A stretch of 41,969 nt of DNA. Source: Firmicutes bacterium UBA4996 (lineage in GTDB: Bacteria; Bacillota; Limnochordia; Darwinibacteriales; Darwinibacteriaceae). The translations under genes and the position numbers were made by a program. Numbering within the stretch: position 1 is the first letter of the stretch; every line of letters begins with the position of its first letter. The notes beneath the pieces are model-generated. The model worked only from the letters and a program-made list of their open reading frames with translations. It searched no databases and had not been told where the DNA came from. The stretch covers positions 100,335-142,303 of the forward strand of contig DGYW01000065.1 of assembly GCA_002396805.1 (NCBI GenBank). Direction: 5' to 3'. Positions 7,015 through 15,397 of the stretch are shown piece after piece.

Positions 7015-8979
7015 TTAGTCTGGGAATTTCTGATCCAAGAACTGCTTAGCCCCAATATAAACCTGCAATTGGGCCCCTTCACCTCGTCCTTGTACAGTGC
7101 GAACTACCCGACTCCCTCCTTTATGGGTTTCACGATAAACCTCTCGGGCACCAAAATCGTCGATGACCAATATAACCACTTCCTGATCTGGACCATTTGG
7201 CACGTTCACCGTTACCTCCAAGGTTTTCCACAGGTTCTCGTGAGTCCACTGAGGTTGCTCTTCTAATTCCTGGGAAGTCTGGGGTAAGGGTGCTGGTTTA
7301 GGTTGCCCTTGAGAATAGACAAAGTCGATTTTCCAGCCTTGCTGAACTTCCGTTCCGGCCGCGGGGTTTTGTTCAATAACCTGACCCGCTCGATATATGG
7401 TGCTATTCTCTGGCCAGGAATTACCTAAAATCAGACCTAATTCGCCTAGACGCATTTTTACCGCTTCGAAATCTTGTCCCTTAAAATCAGGTAGGGGGAA
7501 AGATACGATAGCTCGCTGACCCTTACTAATCACTAAGTTAACTGCGGTTCCCTTAGCTACTACTTCCCCAGGCTCCGGCCATTGTTCTAGGATTGTGTTC
7601 GGGCTCACTTCGGGATCAAAGACTTCCGTTTCCGAACCTAAGACAAAGCCCGATTGGGTGAGATTTAATTTGGCCTCTCTTGTGGCCAACCCGATGACAC
7701 TAGGCATTTCAACTTCTTCTGCCCCTTTACTCACCCATACTGAAATTTCTCTCTGCTGTTTAACCAAGCGTCCTGCCAAGGGATCCTGACTGATAATGTA
7801 ACCGGCAGGAATTTCGTTGTCAAAAACAGAGCGTTCCACTTTTAAAATTAGACCAGAGTCACGTAAAGTACGCTGGGCCTCCAACTCGAACAGTCCAACT
7901 ACATTAGGAACTCTTACTTCGTCAGGGAATAAAAGTAGGGGAATGAGGCGTACTAAACCGAAGCCTATTCCACCAAGAACCAAGAGAAAAACTAGAATAA
8001 GTACCAATTTTGATTTCCCTGATTTTTGTTGCTTCTTCTGTTGTTTTTTCGGTTGCTTCTTTTGCTGCTTCCCTCTTGCCAAGCTGAAGCCCCCCTTCCA
8101 TCCTGATTTAACTGCAGGCAGGGGCATAGTTTGTTCCCCGTGCTCCTCACCTTCTGCTTCCAAGCGACGTTCAATTCGCTGAAAGATCCTCACAACTTCC
8201 TCGGCACTGGCGGGACGCTTTTGTGGTTCCTTGGCCAAGAGCCTAAATATTAAATCCTCCAATTCCCCATCCAAATCAGAAGCGAAATTGCGCAAGGGCG
8301 CCGGAGACTCCTGAATCTGCTTTAAGGCAATCGCGATGGCCGAATCTGCCCTAAAGGGTTGTTGCCCTGTGATCATCTCGTAAAGAACAATGCCAAGTGA
8401 ATAAAGATCACTTGAAGCCTGCACATTAACCCCTCGAGCTTGTTCCGGTGAGAAGTAATGTACGGAGCCTAAAACCATTCCCGTTTGAGTAAGGTTAGTA
8501 GCAGACATGGCCTGGGCAATCCCGAAGTCAGTAACTTTAACCCTACCCTCTTCAGTAATTAGAATATTATGTGGCTTAATATCGCGATGAATTATTCCAT
8601 GGTAATGGGCATGGGCCAAACCCATGGCAATTTGTTTGCCCACATTCACAATGAATCCTTGAGAAAACTGTCCTTGCTTTCGAATCAAATCGTGAAGATT
8701 GTTGCCCTGCACATACTCCATAACGATAAAATGATTTAGGCCGGTTTCGCCTACATCATAGATGTTCACTATATTGGGATGGGATAAACTCGCAGCCGAA
8801 CGCGCCTCTCGGCGAAAACGTTCCACAAACTGCTCATCGTGGGCAAATTGATCCCGTAGGACTTTTACCGCCACAACCCTGTTGAGGAGATGGTCTTTGG
8901 CACTGTAAACTAAGGCCATGCCACCATCGCCGATTTTTTCTAAAATCTCATATCGATTGACCAATACTTCCCCAATCAT
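7015..8979 (-). CDS. prkC: PASTA-domain Ser/Thr protein kinase (PrkC/Stk1)
   Basis: This 654-aa membrane kinase senses cell-wall fragments. The kinase domain spans about residues 9-269 with GDGGMALVY, VAVKVL, HRDIKPHN (131-138), DFG and SPEQARG. A K/Q-rich juxtamembrane stretch leads to one membrane segment (325-351). Three PASTA repeats follow (about 353-420, 421-489, 493-560), then an extra C-terminal extracellular region of about 80 residues that I cannot assign. The ATG at 8979 follows AAAAGGTGAG; a start 13 residues earlier is less likely. The cognate PP2C phosphatase gene and two cell-wall synthesis genes lie just upstream in the operon. Confidence 0.94.
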   Translation of the reverse strand: MIGEVLVNRYEILEKIGDGGMALVYSAKDHLLNRVVAVKVLRDQFAHDEQFVERFRREARSAASLSHPNIVNIYDVGETGLNHFIVMEYVQGNNLHDLIRKQGQFSQGFIVNVGKQIAMGLAHAHYHGIIHRDIKPHNILITEEGRVKVTDFGIAQAMSATNLTQTGMVLGSVHYFSPEQARGVNVQASSDLYSLGIVLYEMITGQQPFRADSAIAIALKQIQESPAPLRNFASDLDGELEDLIFRLLAKEPQKRPASAEEVVRIFQRIERRLEAEGEEHGEQTMPLPAVKSGWKGGFSLARGKQQKKQPKKQQKKQQKSGKSKLVLILVFLLVLGGIGFGLVRLIPLLLFPDEVRVPNVVGLFELEAQRTLRDSGLILKVERSVFDNEIPAGYIISQDPLAGRLVKQQREISVWVSKGAEEVEMPSVIGLATREAKLNLTQSGFVLGSETEVFDPEVSPNTILEQWPEPGEVVAKGTAVNLVISKGQRAIVSFPLPDFKGQDFEAVKMRLGELGLILGNSWPENSTIYRAGQVIEQNPAAGTEVQQGWKIDFVYSQGQPKPAPLPQTSQELEEQPQWTHENLWKTLEVTVNVPNGPDQEVVILVIDDFGAREVYRETHKGGSRVVRTVQGRGEGAQLQVYIGAKQFLDQKFPD

Positions 8980-8983
8980 GGTC

Positions 8984-10315
8984 TCACCTTTTACCTTTCT
9001 CGCTATCCACAATCTCAATCGCCTTGGCGATCATTTGCGCCCCCAGTGGGGTGGCAACTGTGCCTCCAAAACCCCCATGCTCGACTAAAACTACTACCGC
9101 TACCTCAGGCTGGTGGCTTGGGGCGAATCCCATAAACCAGGCATGATCCTTCCCTTGACCAACTTGGGCAGTTCCGGTTTTCGCTGCTAAATCCAAGTCA
9201 GGAACTACAGCCTCGTGGGCAGTCCCCTCCTGCACCGCTAACACCATGGCATCTCTAACAATCAGGGCCACCTGTTCTGGCATAACCTCCGCAAGCACCT
9301 GGGGCCGATTAATTTGCCGCATTTGCAGTCCCCCACGGAGCTCTTGGATCAGGTAGGGTTTCATCATCACACCTCGATTGGCGATGGCAGCCACAACCAT
9401 AGCCATATGCAAAGGGGTAACCAGTAATTCCCCTTGACCAATACCTAGCTGCGCCAACGCATAAGGTGAAGAAGCCTTGGGAGGAACATAACCCCTCTGG
9501 GAACTGAGCTCAAAATTTGTCTGCGAACCTAGACCAAAGGCCAAAAACTGCTCTAAAAGGCTATCACCCAAATCCATAGCGAGTCGAGCAAAAACGACAT
9601 TAGAAGAGAAGGCCAAAGCCTGGTCTGTTGTAATTGCCCCTAACGCCTTGCCACCAGAATTACTGAGCGTACGATTTTGAATCTGCAACGCTCCTTGATC
9701 CACCCATATTTGAGCAGGGTCTACTAGTTTTTGCGCCAAAGCTCCACCATAGACAATGGGTTTAATCAAAGAACCTGGGGGATACAAACCTTGAGTAATA
9801 CGATTCAAGAAAGGACTTCGCAGGTCTTCCAGATAATCTGGCCAAAACTCATCCAAAGCATTTCCGTCCACGGTTGGAGACGATACAAGAGCCAAAACCT
9901 CTCCAGTGCTGGGCTTTAGCACTATGGCACAGCCTACACGGTCACCGAGGACCTCCTCTACCATGATTTGGATCTCTAGGTCAAGAGTCGTGTACAGAGA
10001 GCGTCCGCTAAACAACTCTTCGTGATAAAGTCTCTCTAGACCGGTTAAACCATAGCGCTGGTGAAAATAACCCACCACATGGGCCAAAGACGCCGTTGCA
10101 TACACTCGTTTATAATCTTCACCGGCAGAGGAGGCCAAAAAATCTCCATGCCGATCAAGAATTGATCCTCGTGCTTGACGAAACATGAGATAATAACGGG
10201 GATTGGCAGGGTGTTGCCCCAAATCGGCAAACAGATGCCAGTAAAATAGGCCACATAATATAATAACATATCCAAGAGCAATCCCCAAGAAGCACTTGCG
10301 CAGTTTCGAGTTCAT
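8984..10315 (-). CDS. pbpA: Class B penicillin-binding protein (transpeptidase, PbpA/FtsI-like)
   Basis: This is a peptidoglycan transpeptidase with one N-terminal membrane anchor (residues 9-28). Catalytic motifs are S182-L-I-K185 in PPGSLIKPIV, S237-S-N239, and K379-T-G381. At 443 aa it is short for a class B PBP, mainly because the N-terminal non-catalytic region is small. No PASTA domain is present. Its ATG overlaps the end of the SEDS gene by ATGA, so polymerase and crosslinking partner are made together. The same pair (rodA-pbpA) occurs in actinobacteria. Whether it serves division or elongation cannot be decided from sequence. Confidence 0.93.
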   Translation of the reverse strand: MNSKLRKCFLGIALGYVIILCGLFYWHLFADLGQHPANPRYYLMFRQARGSILDRHGDFLASSAGEDYKRVYATASLAHVVGYFHQRYGLTGLERLYHEELFSGRSLYTTLDLEIQIMVEEVLGDRVGCAIVLKPSTGEVLALVSSPTVDGNALDEFWPDYLEDLRSPFLNRITQGLYPPGSLIKPIVYGGALAQKLVDPAQIWVDQGALQIQNRTLSNSGGKALGAITTDQALAFSSNVVFARLAMDLGDSLLEQFLAFGLGSQTNFELSSQRGYVPPKASSPYALAQLGIGQGELLVTPLHMAMVVAAIANRGVMMKPYLIQELRGGLQMRQINRPQVLAEVMPEQVALIVRDAMVLAVQEGTAHEAVVPDLDLAAKTGTAQVGQGKDHAWFMGFAPSHQPEVAVVVLVEHGGFGGTVATPLGAQMIAKAIEIVDSEKGKR

Positions 10316-11472
10316 TTGGGCGCCCTCCCTAAGCTAGTAATCATCCCTAGCATCAAGAACTGGGCCACTAACGAACTGGAACCATAACTAACAAAAGGTA
10401 AGGTCATACCAGTAAAAGGAAGCAATCGCAAAATGCCTCCCACTACTAGGAACACTTGTCCATGGAGGAGTAAGATTAGGCCGAGCCCTATTGTTCTCTG
10501 CACTTCTCCTTCTACGTCCATGAGGAGCTGCACAGCCCAAAAAGCCAAGCATAGATAAACTAATATTAAGGAAAACGTTCCCACTAGCCCAAATTCCTCA
10601 CCAATAACCACGAGAAGATAGTCTGTGTGATTAGCTGGAATTACCTTGGCTAAACCACGACCTAACCCTTTACCCGCTACCCCGCCTGCTTCGAGGGCAA
10701 ATAATCCTTGAAGAATTTGGTAACCCTTACTATCCGAATAATCCCAAGGCCACACCCAAGCTAGGACTCGGTTGCTAAAGTGAGGAAACCAAGTATAAGC
10801 TGCCACAAAACCAAGTATACTGGTAACTACATAAACACTAAGAGTGTACCAGGAAAAGTGCACATAAAGGGATAGGGAACAGAACACGAAAAAAACCAAG
10901 AGGGCAGGACCCAAATCCCTTTGCCACAGTAGGAGGGCCAAAAAGACCCCTAAAACTAGAAGCGTCTTCCAGCCTGATCTTCTTTCGCCGAATTGGCGAG
11001 CCAGATAGACCACTAAGAAGATTCTGCTAAGCTCCACTGGTTGAAAACGCACCGTCCCTAAGGTAAGCCATGCTTTGGCACCACCCACCTGATGACCAAA
11101 GAGGAGTGTCATAAGTAATAAGCCTAAAGAGCCACAGGCCCAAAGGATAGGGGCGTCGAACACTAATAAAGGGCCAAAAAGACCGATTAAGTAGGCTAAG
11201 GCACCAACCAAAAATCCCCAAAACTGCTGTTGGGCCCAATTGGGATCTAAACGGACCAAGAATAGCCACCCGATGAATACTGCAAAACCCACTAACGGTA
11301 CGGCCTGAGCAGGATGGCCTGACCACTTTGTAACCCCAAAGAGTAGCACCAGAACAAACCACATCACCACAGGTTGCCACCAGATGGCTAAGCCCTGAGT
11401 GAGCAGGAGCCAGAAAACCATGGCACCAAGCCACAGAGTAAATTCTAGCCAAGCCCTGTAGAGTGGTTGCAC
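10312..11472 (-). CDS. SEDS-family peptidoglycan glycosyltransferase (RodA/FtsW)
   Basis: This is a polytopic membrane protein of 386 aa with about ten hydrophobic segments. SEDS signatures include GGAKAWLTLGTVRFQPVELSR, WQRDLGPALL with the catalytic Asp, GYQILQGLFALEAGG, and the C-terminal LPFTGMTLPFVSYGSSSL. SEDS proteins polymerise lipid II in complex with a class B PBP, here encoded by the overlapping next gene. I prefer GTG at 11472, because AGGAGG lies 7 nt before it. The ATG two codons earlier is only 1 nt from that site. The AGGAGG overlaps the phosphatase stop codon. Confidence 0.93.
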   Translation of the reverse strand: MQPLYRAWLEFTLWLGAMVFWLLLTQGLAIWWQPVVMWFVLVLLFGVTKWSGHPAQAVPLVGFAVFIGWLFLVRLDPNWAQQQFWGFLVGALAYLIGLFGPLLVFDAPILWACGSLGLLLMTLLFGHQVGGAKAWLTLGTVRFQPVELSRIFLVVYLARQFGERRSGWKTLLVLGVFLALLLWQRDLGPALLVFFVFCSLSLYVHFSWYTLSVYVVTSILGFVAAYTWFPHFSNRVLAWVWPWDYSDSKGYQILQGLFALEAGGVAGKGLGRGLAKVIPANHTDYLLVVIGEEFGLVGTFSLILVYLCLAFWAVQLLMDVEGEVQRTIGLGLILLLHGQVFLVVGGILRLLPFTGMTLPFVSYGSSSLVAQFLMLGMITSLGRAPK

Positions 11473-11483
11473 GATCATTCCTC

Positions 11484-12194
11484 CTACGGTATTCGGGCTA
11501 CAATTACCGTAATATTATCAGGTCCCCCTAAGTCATTAGCCAGATCTACCAACTCTTGAGCAATGTTATCACAAGAAGCAGCCTGTTCTAACAGCGAACT
11601 AATCTGTGCGTCATCTACTACATCGGATAGGCCATCGGTGCACAACAAGATTAGCGACCCACTAGGTAAGACGTGACAGAGCATTTCAATTTCGATTTCC
11701 CTAGATCCTAGAGCTTGGGTGAGCACATGACGCTTAGCATGTTCGCGAGCCTCTTGGGAGGTAATCGTTCCAGAACGCAAGAGCTCACCAACTACAGAGT
11801 GGTCTGAGGTTAACTGGGTTAGAACCCCGTCAATAAAAACATATCCCCTACTATCGCCCACATGACCCATGGTTAAGATAGCCCCACCATGTTCTACAGG
11901 AGACAACCAAGCTAAAGTAATAGTAGTACCCATCCCATTGTAAGCTGGCTCAGTACCCGCCATCTCTAAGATTCTTTTTTGAGCACCTTCAATAGCCAAG
12001 CGTACCTCAACTTGAGGGTCTGTTCCCTTAAAAGGATAATTCTTGACCGTTTGCACCGCCAGTTCGGAGGCGACCTCGCCTGCTAAGTGTCCACCCATGC
12101 CGTCGCAAACCACTAGACACTGGTGACCAACCCAGAAAGAATCCTCATTATTCTCCCGCACTCGACCCACATCTGTGGCAACTTTCACTTCCAT
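11484..12194 (-). CDS. stp: PP2C-family Ser/Thr phosphatase (PrpC/Stp)
   Basis: This is a 236-aa metal-dependent phosphatase. Motifs are TDVGRVRENNEDSF, VVCDGMGGH, MGHVGDSRGYV, LCTDGLSDVV and GGPDNITVIV, which supply the Asp and Gly residues that hold two metal ions. In this family it reverses phosphorylation by the neighbouring PASTA kinase. I start it at the ATG at 12194 after AGGGGTGTCTGCC. A longer in-frame version would add 42 residues, but those codons are the microprotein gene read in another frame. It lies between the microprotein and the SEDS gene with almost no spacing. Confidence 0.94.
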   Translation of the reverse strand: MEVKVATDVGRVRENNEDSFWVGHQCLVVCDGMGGHLAGEVASELAVQTVKNYPFKGTDPQVEVRLAIEGAQKRILEMAGTEPAYNGMGTTITLAWLSPVEHGGAILTMGHVGDSRGYVFIDGVLTQLTSDHSVVGELLRSGTITSQEAREHAKRHVLTQALGSREIEIEMLCHVLPSGSLILLCTDGLSDVVDDAQISSLLEQAASCDNIAQELVDLANDLGGPDNITVIVARIP

Positions 12195-12205
12195 GGCAGA
12201 CACCC

Positions 12206-12304
12206 CTACTTTAGCTCCGCGAGCATTCCTTTGACCAACTGCAATACAATTCTTAACAGCCAAGCCACAACAACAACGTGAAATACCCAGTTGATCATGG
12301 CCAT
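12206..12304 (-). CDS. Predicted 32-residue single-span membrane microprotein
   Basis: In the 112 nt between the FHA gene and the phosphatase there is an ORF beginning ATG at 12304 and ending TAG at 12206. GAGGAG lies 8 nt upstream, inside the last codons of the FHA gene. Its own stop codon overlaps the AGGGGTG ribosome site of the phosphatase gene. The product begins MAMINWVFHVVVV and ends LVKGMLAELK, giving one hydrophobic helix (about residues 5-25) with a basic C-terminal side. A second ATG at 12298 is possible. I know no family for it. Its position suggests a regulator or scaffold for the kinase/phosphatase/SEDS/PBP set; that is inference. Confidence 0.65.
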   Translation of the reverse strand: MAMINWVFHVVVVAWLLRIVLQLVKGMLAELK

Positions 12305-12306
12305 CT

Positions 12307-12720
12307 TCATCTCTCCTCATACACTAACACCGTTTGCCCAATCTGAATTCGATCCCCCGCTCGCAAGGGAGCAGTAGTGATCTTAGCACCATTAACCAAC
12401 GTCCCATTCGTACTACGGTTATCTTGGATAATCCAGCCTCCCGCCTGCCGGGAGAAACTTACATGTACTCTACTGACATTAGGATCGGCCAGCACCAGAT
12501 GACAACTGGCCCCGCGCCCCACTAACAAACCGGGCTTCAGCAAGATTATCTGGGACTCCCCACCTTCCAACATTAGAAAGGCCTGGGAAGCCTTAATCAC
12601 TCCGTATGGTCGCGTGGGGGCATGATCATCCACAGTCAAGTTCTTATCTTCTGCTTGCCCTTGGAGTTTTCCTCTCAATTTTGCAATTAATGTCCCCAGC
12701 AGTTGTGAAAACCTTGACAT
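12307..12720 (-). CDS. FHA-domain phosphothreonine-binding protein (FhaB-like)
   Basis: This 137-aa soluble protein has one FHA domain in its C-terminal half: LLVGRGASCHLVL, DPNVSRVHVSF, and DNRSTNGTLVNG, including the Arg, Ser and Asn that bind phosphothreonine. The N-terminal 45 residues are charged and unstructured-looking, a possible phosphorylation target. In actinobacteria FhaB (FipA) is a substrate and reader of the PknA/PknB kinases and sits at the head of the same gene cluster. ATG follows GAGGAGTGACTTC, which overlaps the rlmN stop. Confidence 0.9.
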   Translation of the reverse strand: MSRFSQLLGTLIAKLRGKLQGQAEDKNLTVDDHAPTRPYGVIKASQAFLMLEGGESQIILLKPGLLVGRGASCHLVLADPNVSRVHVSFSRQAGGWIIQDNRSTNGTLVNGAKITTAPLRAGDRIQIGQTVLVYEER

Positions 12721-12724
12721 GAAG

Positions 12725-13771
12725 TCACTCCTCTAGCATGCTTTGGCGCAGTTGTCCACAGGCGGCCTCAATATCCGTTCCTCGTTCCTTCCGTATAGAA
12801 ACTTGAATTCCACTGTCCTCCAACACTCGAGCAAAATCCCTGATTCGCTCCTCAGGTGGACGTTGTTCGGTTCCAACTGGATTTATGGGAATTAGATTAA
12901 CATGACAAAGTCGATTCTTCAACAATTCCTTCAGCTTGACGGCGGTATGCAAATCGTCATTAAAACCAGCAATTAGGGCATACTCAAAAGAGACTCGACG
13001 GCCCGTGTCCGCGGCATAATCGTCTGCAGCAGCCAATAACTCTGCAATGGGATAGCGTTTGTTCACCGGCATTACTTCTGACCTACTCTGATCGGTAACA
13101 GCATGGAGCGAAATAGCTAAGCCCACTTGAATTCTTTCTTTAGCTAAACTACGAATTTGGGGCACCAAACCGCAAGTGGAAATAGTGATCCGCCTTGCCC
13201 CTAAGTTTAAACCCTGGGCATCATTTAAAAGACGAATGCTCCTCACTACCGCTTCATAATTGGCCAGTGGTTCACCCATACCCATATACACAACGTTAGA
13301 GAGGGTTAACCCCTCTTCCCGGAGGCGGTGTTCTACCCAAAGCACCTGGGCAACGATCTCCCCGGCGCTCAAATTACGCACGTAGCCACTCTTACCCGTT
13401 GCACAAAAGGAACAATTCATGGCACAACCCACTTGAGAAGAGACGCATAGGGTCTGCCTGTGGGCTTCTGGAATCAAGACCGTCTCAATCGTAGCACCAT
13501 CTTCCAAGACAAAGAGATACTTTTCGGTGCCATCCTTAGAAACCCGAGCGGTAACAAGACTTAATGGCAAGGGTGCCTTAAACTCTTCTTGCAACTTGTT
13601 TTGCAGAGCTATAGGTAGGTTTGTCATTTCACTGAAGTCTTGGGTAGTGTGTCTATGAATCCATTGAAAAATCTGCTGTCCTCGATAGCGAGCTTGACCT
13701 TGTTCTTCCAGCCAGTCACCTAACTCGTTAGGAAAAAGACCGTTTAAATGTAGAGTACCCCCGTTGTCCAT
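12725..13771 (-). CDS. rlmN: Dual-specificity RNA methyltransferase RlmN
   Basis: RlmN is a radical-SAM enzyme that methylates C2 of an adenosine in 23S rRNA and in some tRNAs. The cluster ligands are C116, C120 and C123 (CAMNCSFC). The two catalytic cysteines appear as C109 and C338. MGMGEPLANYEAV and the SAM-binding motifs follow. The ATG at 13771 has GGAGGT 6 nt upstream and gives 348 aa, the family length. The frame stays open 133 codons further upstream, across an opposite-strand gene and the tRNA, but that extension is not RlmN-like. The gene leads the operon that runs down to rpe. Confidence 0.96.
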   Translation of the reverse strand: MDNGGTLHLNGLFPNELGDWLEEQGQARYRGQQIFQWIHRHTTQDFSEMTNLPIALQNKLQEEFKAPLPLSLVTARVSKDGTEKYLFVLEDGATIETVLIPEAHRQTLCVSSQVGCAMNCSFCATGKSGYVRNLSAGEIVAQVLWVEHRLREEGLTLSNVVYMGMGEPLANYEAVVRSIRLLNDAQGLNLGARRITISTCGLVPQIRSLAKERIQVGLAISLHAVTDQSRSEVMPVNKRYPIAELLAAADDYAADTGRRVSFEYALIAGFNDDLHTAVKLKELLKNRLCHVNLIPINPVGTEQRPPEERIRDFARVLEDSGIQVSIRKERGTDIEAACGQLRQSMLEE

Positions 13772-13800
13772 GTTTAGACCTCCAATCAAAGGGTGAGATA

Positions 13801-14103
13801 ATGAGTAAGCGTGCGAAAATCCACTTCTTAACTGCCTATGTAGAGTACCTACTAGATCAGGGTATCCGTTCTGAAGAATCCTATTTAGGAGATGCGTCTC
13901 GTTTCTTACGATATCTGTTGGCAAAAGCAACTCCAGAGGAAATAGAAGCCTATATCTGTAGTGATCACCACTCACCTGCTTATCGCTCGCGACTGGAAAG
14001 AACTCTGGCCAAGTTTTTTTGTTTTGCCCAAGAACAATTGTCCATCGATACCCAGATCCCCCATAGACAAAAAGAACCAGATAGATACCTGGTTCATAAT
14101 TGA
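13801..14103 (+). CDS. Orphan SAM-like (core-binding) domain related to tyrosine recombinase N-termini
   Basis: This 100-aa plus-strand protein resembles the N-terminal core-binding domain of XerC/XerD-type recombinases: a helix with FLTAYVEYLLDQGIRSEESYLGD, then ASRFLRYLL, an EIEAYI segment and LERTLAKFFCFAQEQ, followed by a short tail. The catalytic domain (R..H..R..Y) is absent and does not follow downstream. AAGGGTGA lies 5 nt before the ATG, so it looks translatable rather than a random remnant. It is divergent from rlmN with only 29 bp between start codons. The terminator of the opposite-strand tRNA-Pro falls within its last codons. It may be a stranded integrase fragment beside a tRNA, or a domesticated DNA-binding protein. 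Confidence 0.6.
   Translation: MSKRAKIHFLTAYVEYLLDQGIRSEESYLGDASRFLRYLLAKATPEEIEAYICSDHHSPAYRSRLERTLAKFFCFAQEQLSIDTQIPHRQKEPDRYLVHN
14069..14095 (-). terminator. Terminator of tRNA-Pro
   Basis: GAACCAG (14074-14080) pairs with CTGGTTC (14089-14095), and on the minus strand five T follow at 14073-14069. It is 15 nt past the tRNA CCA end and lies inside the 3' end of the opposite-strand orphan gene. Confidence 0.75.
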
Positions 14104-14109
14104 TTGCTT

Positions 14110-14186
<77 letters not shown>

Positions 14187-14193
14187 TAAATTT

Positions 14194-14223
14194 AGTATAA
14201 TCCTTGGGGCAGGAGTTTGTCAA
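14194..14223 (-). promoter_or_regulatory. Promoter of tRNA-Pro
   Basis: TTGACA (14223-14218), 18-bp spacer, TATACT (14199-14194) on the minus strand, 8 nt before the tRNA 5' end. A plus-strand TATAAT (14196-14201) overlaps the same -10 and could serve the oxidoreductase gene downstream, but its -35 match is poor. Confidence 0.8.
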
Positions 14224-14274
14224 TGAAAAGCGAATTAGGAGGCTGATGTACCAACAAAAAAGGAGATGTCAGCA

Positions 14275-15336
14275 ATGAGCCAGCTAAGAGTCGCAGTCAT
14301 TGGCTGCGGCAATGTATCTGTAGTTCACCTACCACCTATCGTAGAGTCTGAGGTGGCCGAATTAATTGCAGTCTGCGACATTAAGCCTGAGCGGGCTAAG
14401 GCCGCAGGCGAAAAGTATGGAGTGCCCTGGTATACAAGTTACCGTGAGGTTTTGGAGCTTAAGCCAGATGCCATCCATATTTGCACCCCCCACAACACCC
14501 ATGCAGAAATCACCATCGCTGCTGCTAACCAAGGCATTCATGTCCTCACCGAAAAACCCATGGCTGTGAGTTTAGAGGATGCTGATCGCATGATTGCCGC
14601 GGCAGAAGAAAATAGGATCAAGCTAGGTGTAATCTTTCAAAATCGCTACAACGCCTCTTCGCAGGCAACCTACGAGGTGGTGCAATCTGGTAAACTAGGT
14701 AAGATCCTTGGATGCAGGATGTTTGTCACCTGGAACCGCTCTGATGAATATTATTCCCACAGTGACTGGAAAGGTACGTGGGATCAAGAGGGTGGCGGCG
14801 TCTTAATCGACCAGGCCATTCACACCATCGATCTCATGCAATGGGTCATGGGCGACATTGATTATTTGGAAGGGTCCATAGACAACCGCAACCACGACCT
14901 CATTGACGTAGAAGACGTAGCAGAAGCCACAATTTTCTTCAAGAACGGAGCCATAGGTAGCCTTTTTGCCTGCAATTATTATACTTACGATGCCCATGTA
15001 TTCTTAGAGATACATGGTGAAAATGGAATTATCCGGGTAGAAAAGGATGACGCCTTGATCAAAATCAAGGGGGAAGCAGATCGCCTTGTAAGTTCTGATG
15101 ACCTACCAGCAACCTTAGGCAAGTCCTACTGGGGAGTAAATCACAAGACCCAAATCGATCAGTTTTATCACGCTATTCTAACTGACACAGCAGTAGAAAT
15201 TGATGGTTATGCAGGTCGCAAAGCCCTAGAGGTTGTCCGGGCGATTTACTACAGCGGAAGTAACGATATTTGTCGAGTCAAGTTCCCCTTCCAAGAGCCC
15301 TCTGGTTTCACCCCACCCTCCTTAACTAAACGCTAA
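14275..15336 (+). CDS. Gfo/Idh/MocA family NAD(P)-dependent oxidoreductase
   Basis: This 353-aa product has an N-terminal Rossmann fold (VAVIGCGNVSVVHLP, a GxGxxx variant), the conserved EKPMAV loop whose Lys is catalytic, and a C-terminal alpha/beta domain containing GGGVLIDQAIHTIDLMQWVMGD with the catalytic His region. Family members oxidise or reduce sugars, inositols and related compounds; the substrate is unknown. I start at ATG 14275, 9 nt after AAGGAG; the ATG at 14266 abuts that site. It is a single-gene unit closed by the terminator at 15353-15393. It is one of three family members in the window. Confidence 0.85.
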   Translation: MSQLRVAVIGCGNVSVVHLPPIVESEVAELIAVCDIKPERAKAAGEKYGVPWYTSYREVLELKPDAIHICTPHNTHAEITIAAANQGIHVLTEKPMAVSLEDADRMIAAAEENRIKLGVIFQNRYNASSQATYEVVQSGKLGKILGCRMFVTWNRSDEYYSHSDWKGTWDQEGGGVLIDQAIHTIDLMQWVMGDIDYLEGSIDNRNHDLIDVEDVAEATIFFKNGAIGSLFACNYYTYDAHVFLEIHGENGIIRVEKDDALIKIKGEADRLVSSDDLPATLGKSYWGVNHKTQIDQFYHAILTDTAVEIDGYAGRKALEVVRAIYYSGSNDICRVKFPFQEPSGFTPPSLTKR

Positions 15337-15352
15337 ATAAGAGACTAATTAA

Positions 15353-15393
15353 AAAGAGCATCCTTTCCGCAATTGGAGAGTGTGCTCTTTTTT
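15353..15393. terminator. Bidirectional terminator between the oxidoreductase and spo0A-like genes
   Basis: AAAGAGCA (15353-15360) pairs with TGCTCTTT (15383-15390). T-runs follow on both strands, so it ends both convergent genes. Confidence 0.75.
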
Positions 15394-15397
15394 ATGA

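Noticed and set aside
7817..8182. Plus-strand 121-codon ORF rich in Phe, Cys and Gly
   Set aside because: It is the reverse of the K/Q-rich linker and membrane segment of PrkC; there is no ribosome site and it lies wholly inside the kinase gene.
12195..12320. N-terminal extension of the PP2C phosphatase by 42 residues
   Set aside because: The extra residues are Cys-rich and unlike the family, the codons belong to the microprotein frame, and a good ribosome site precedes the internal ATG.
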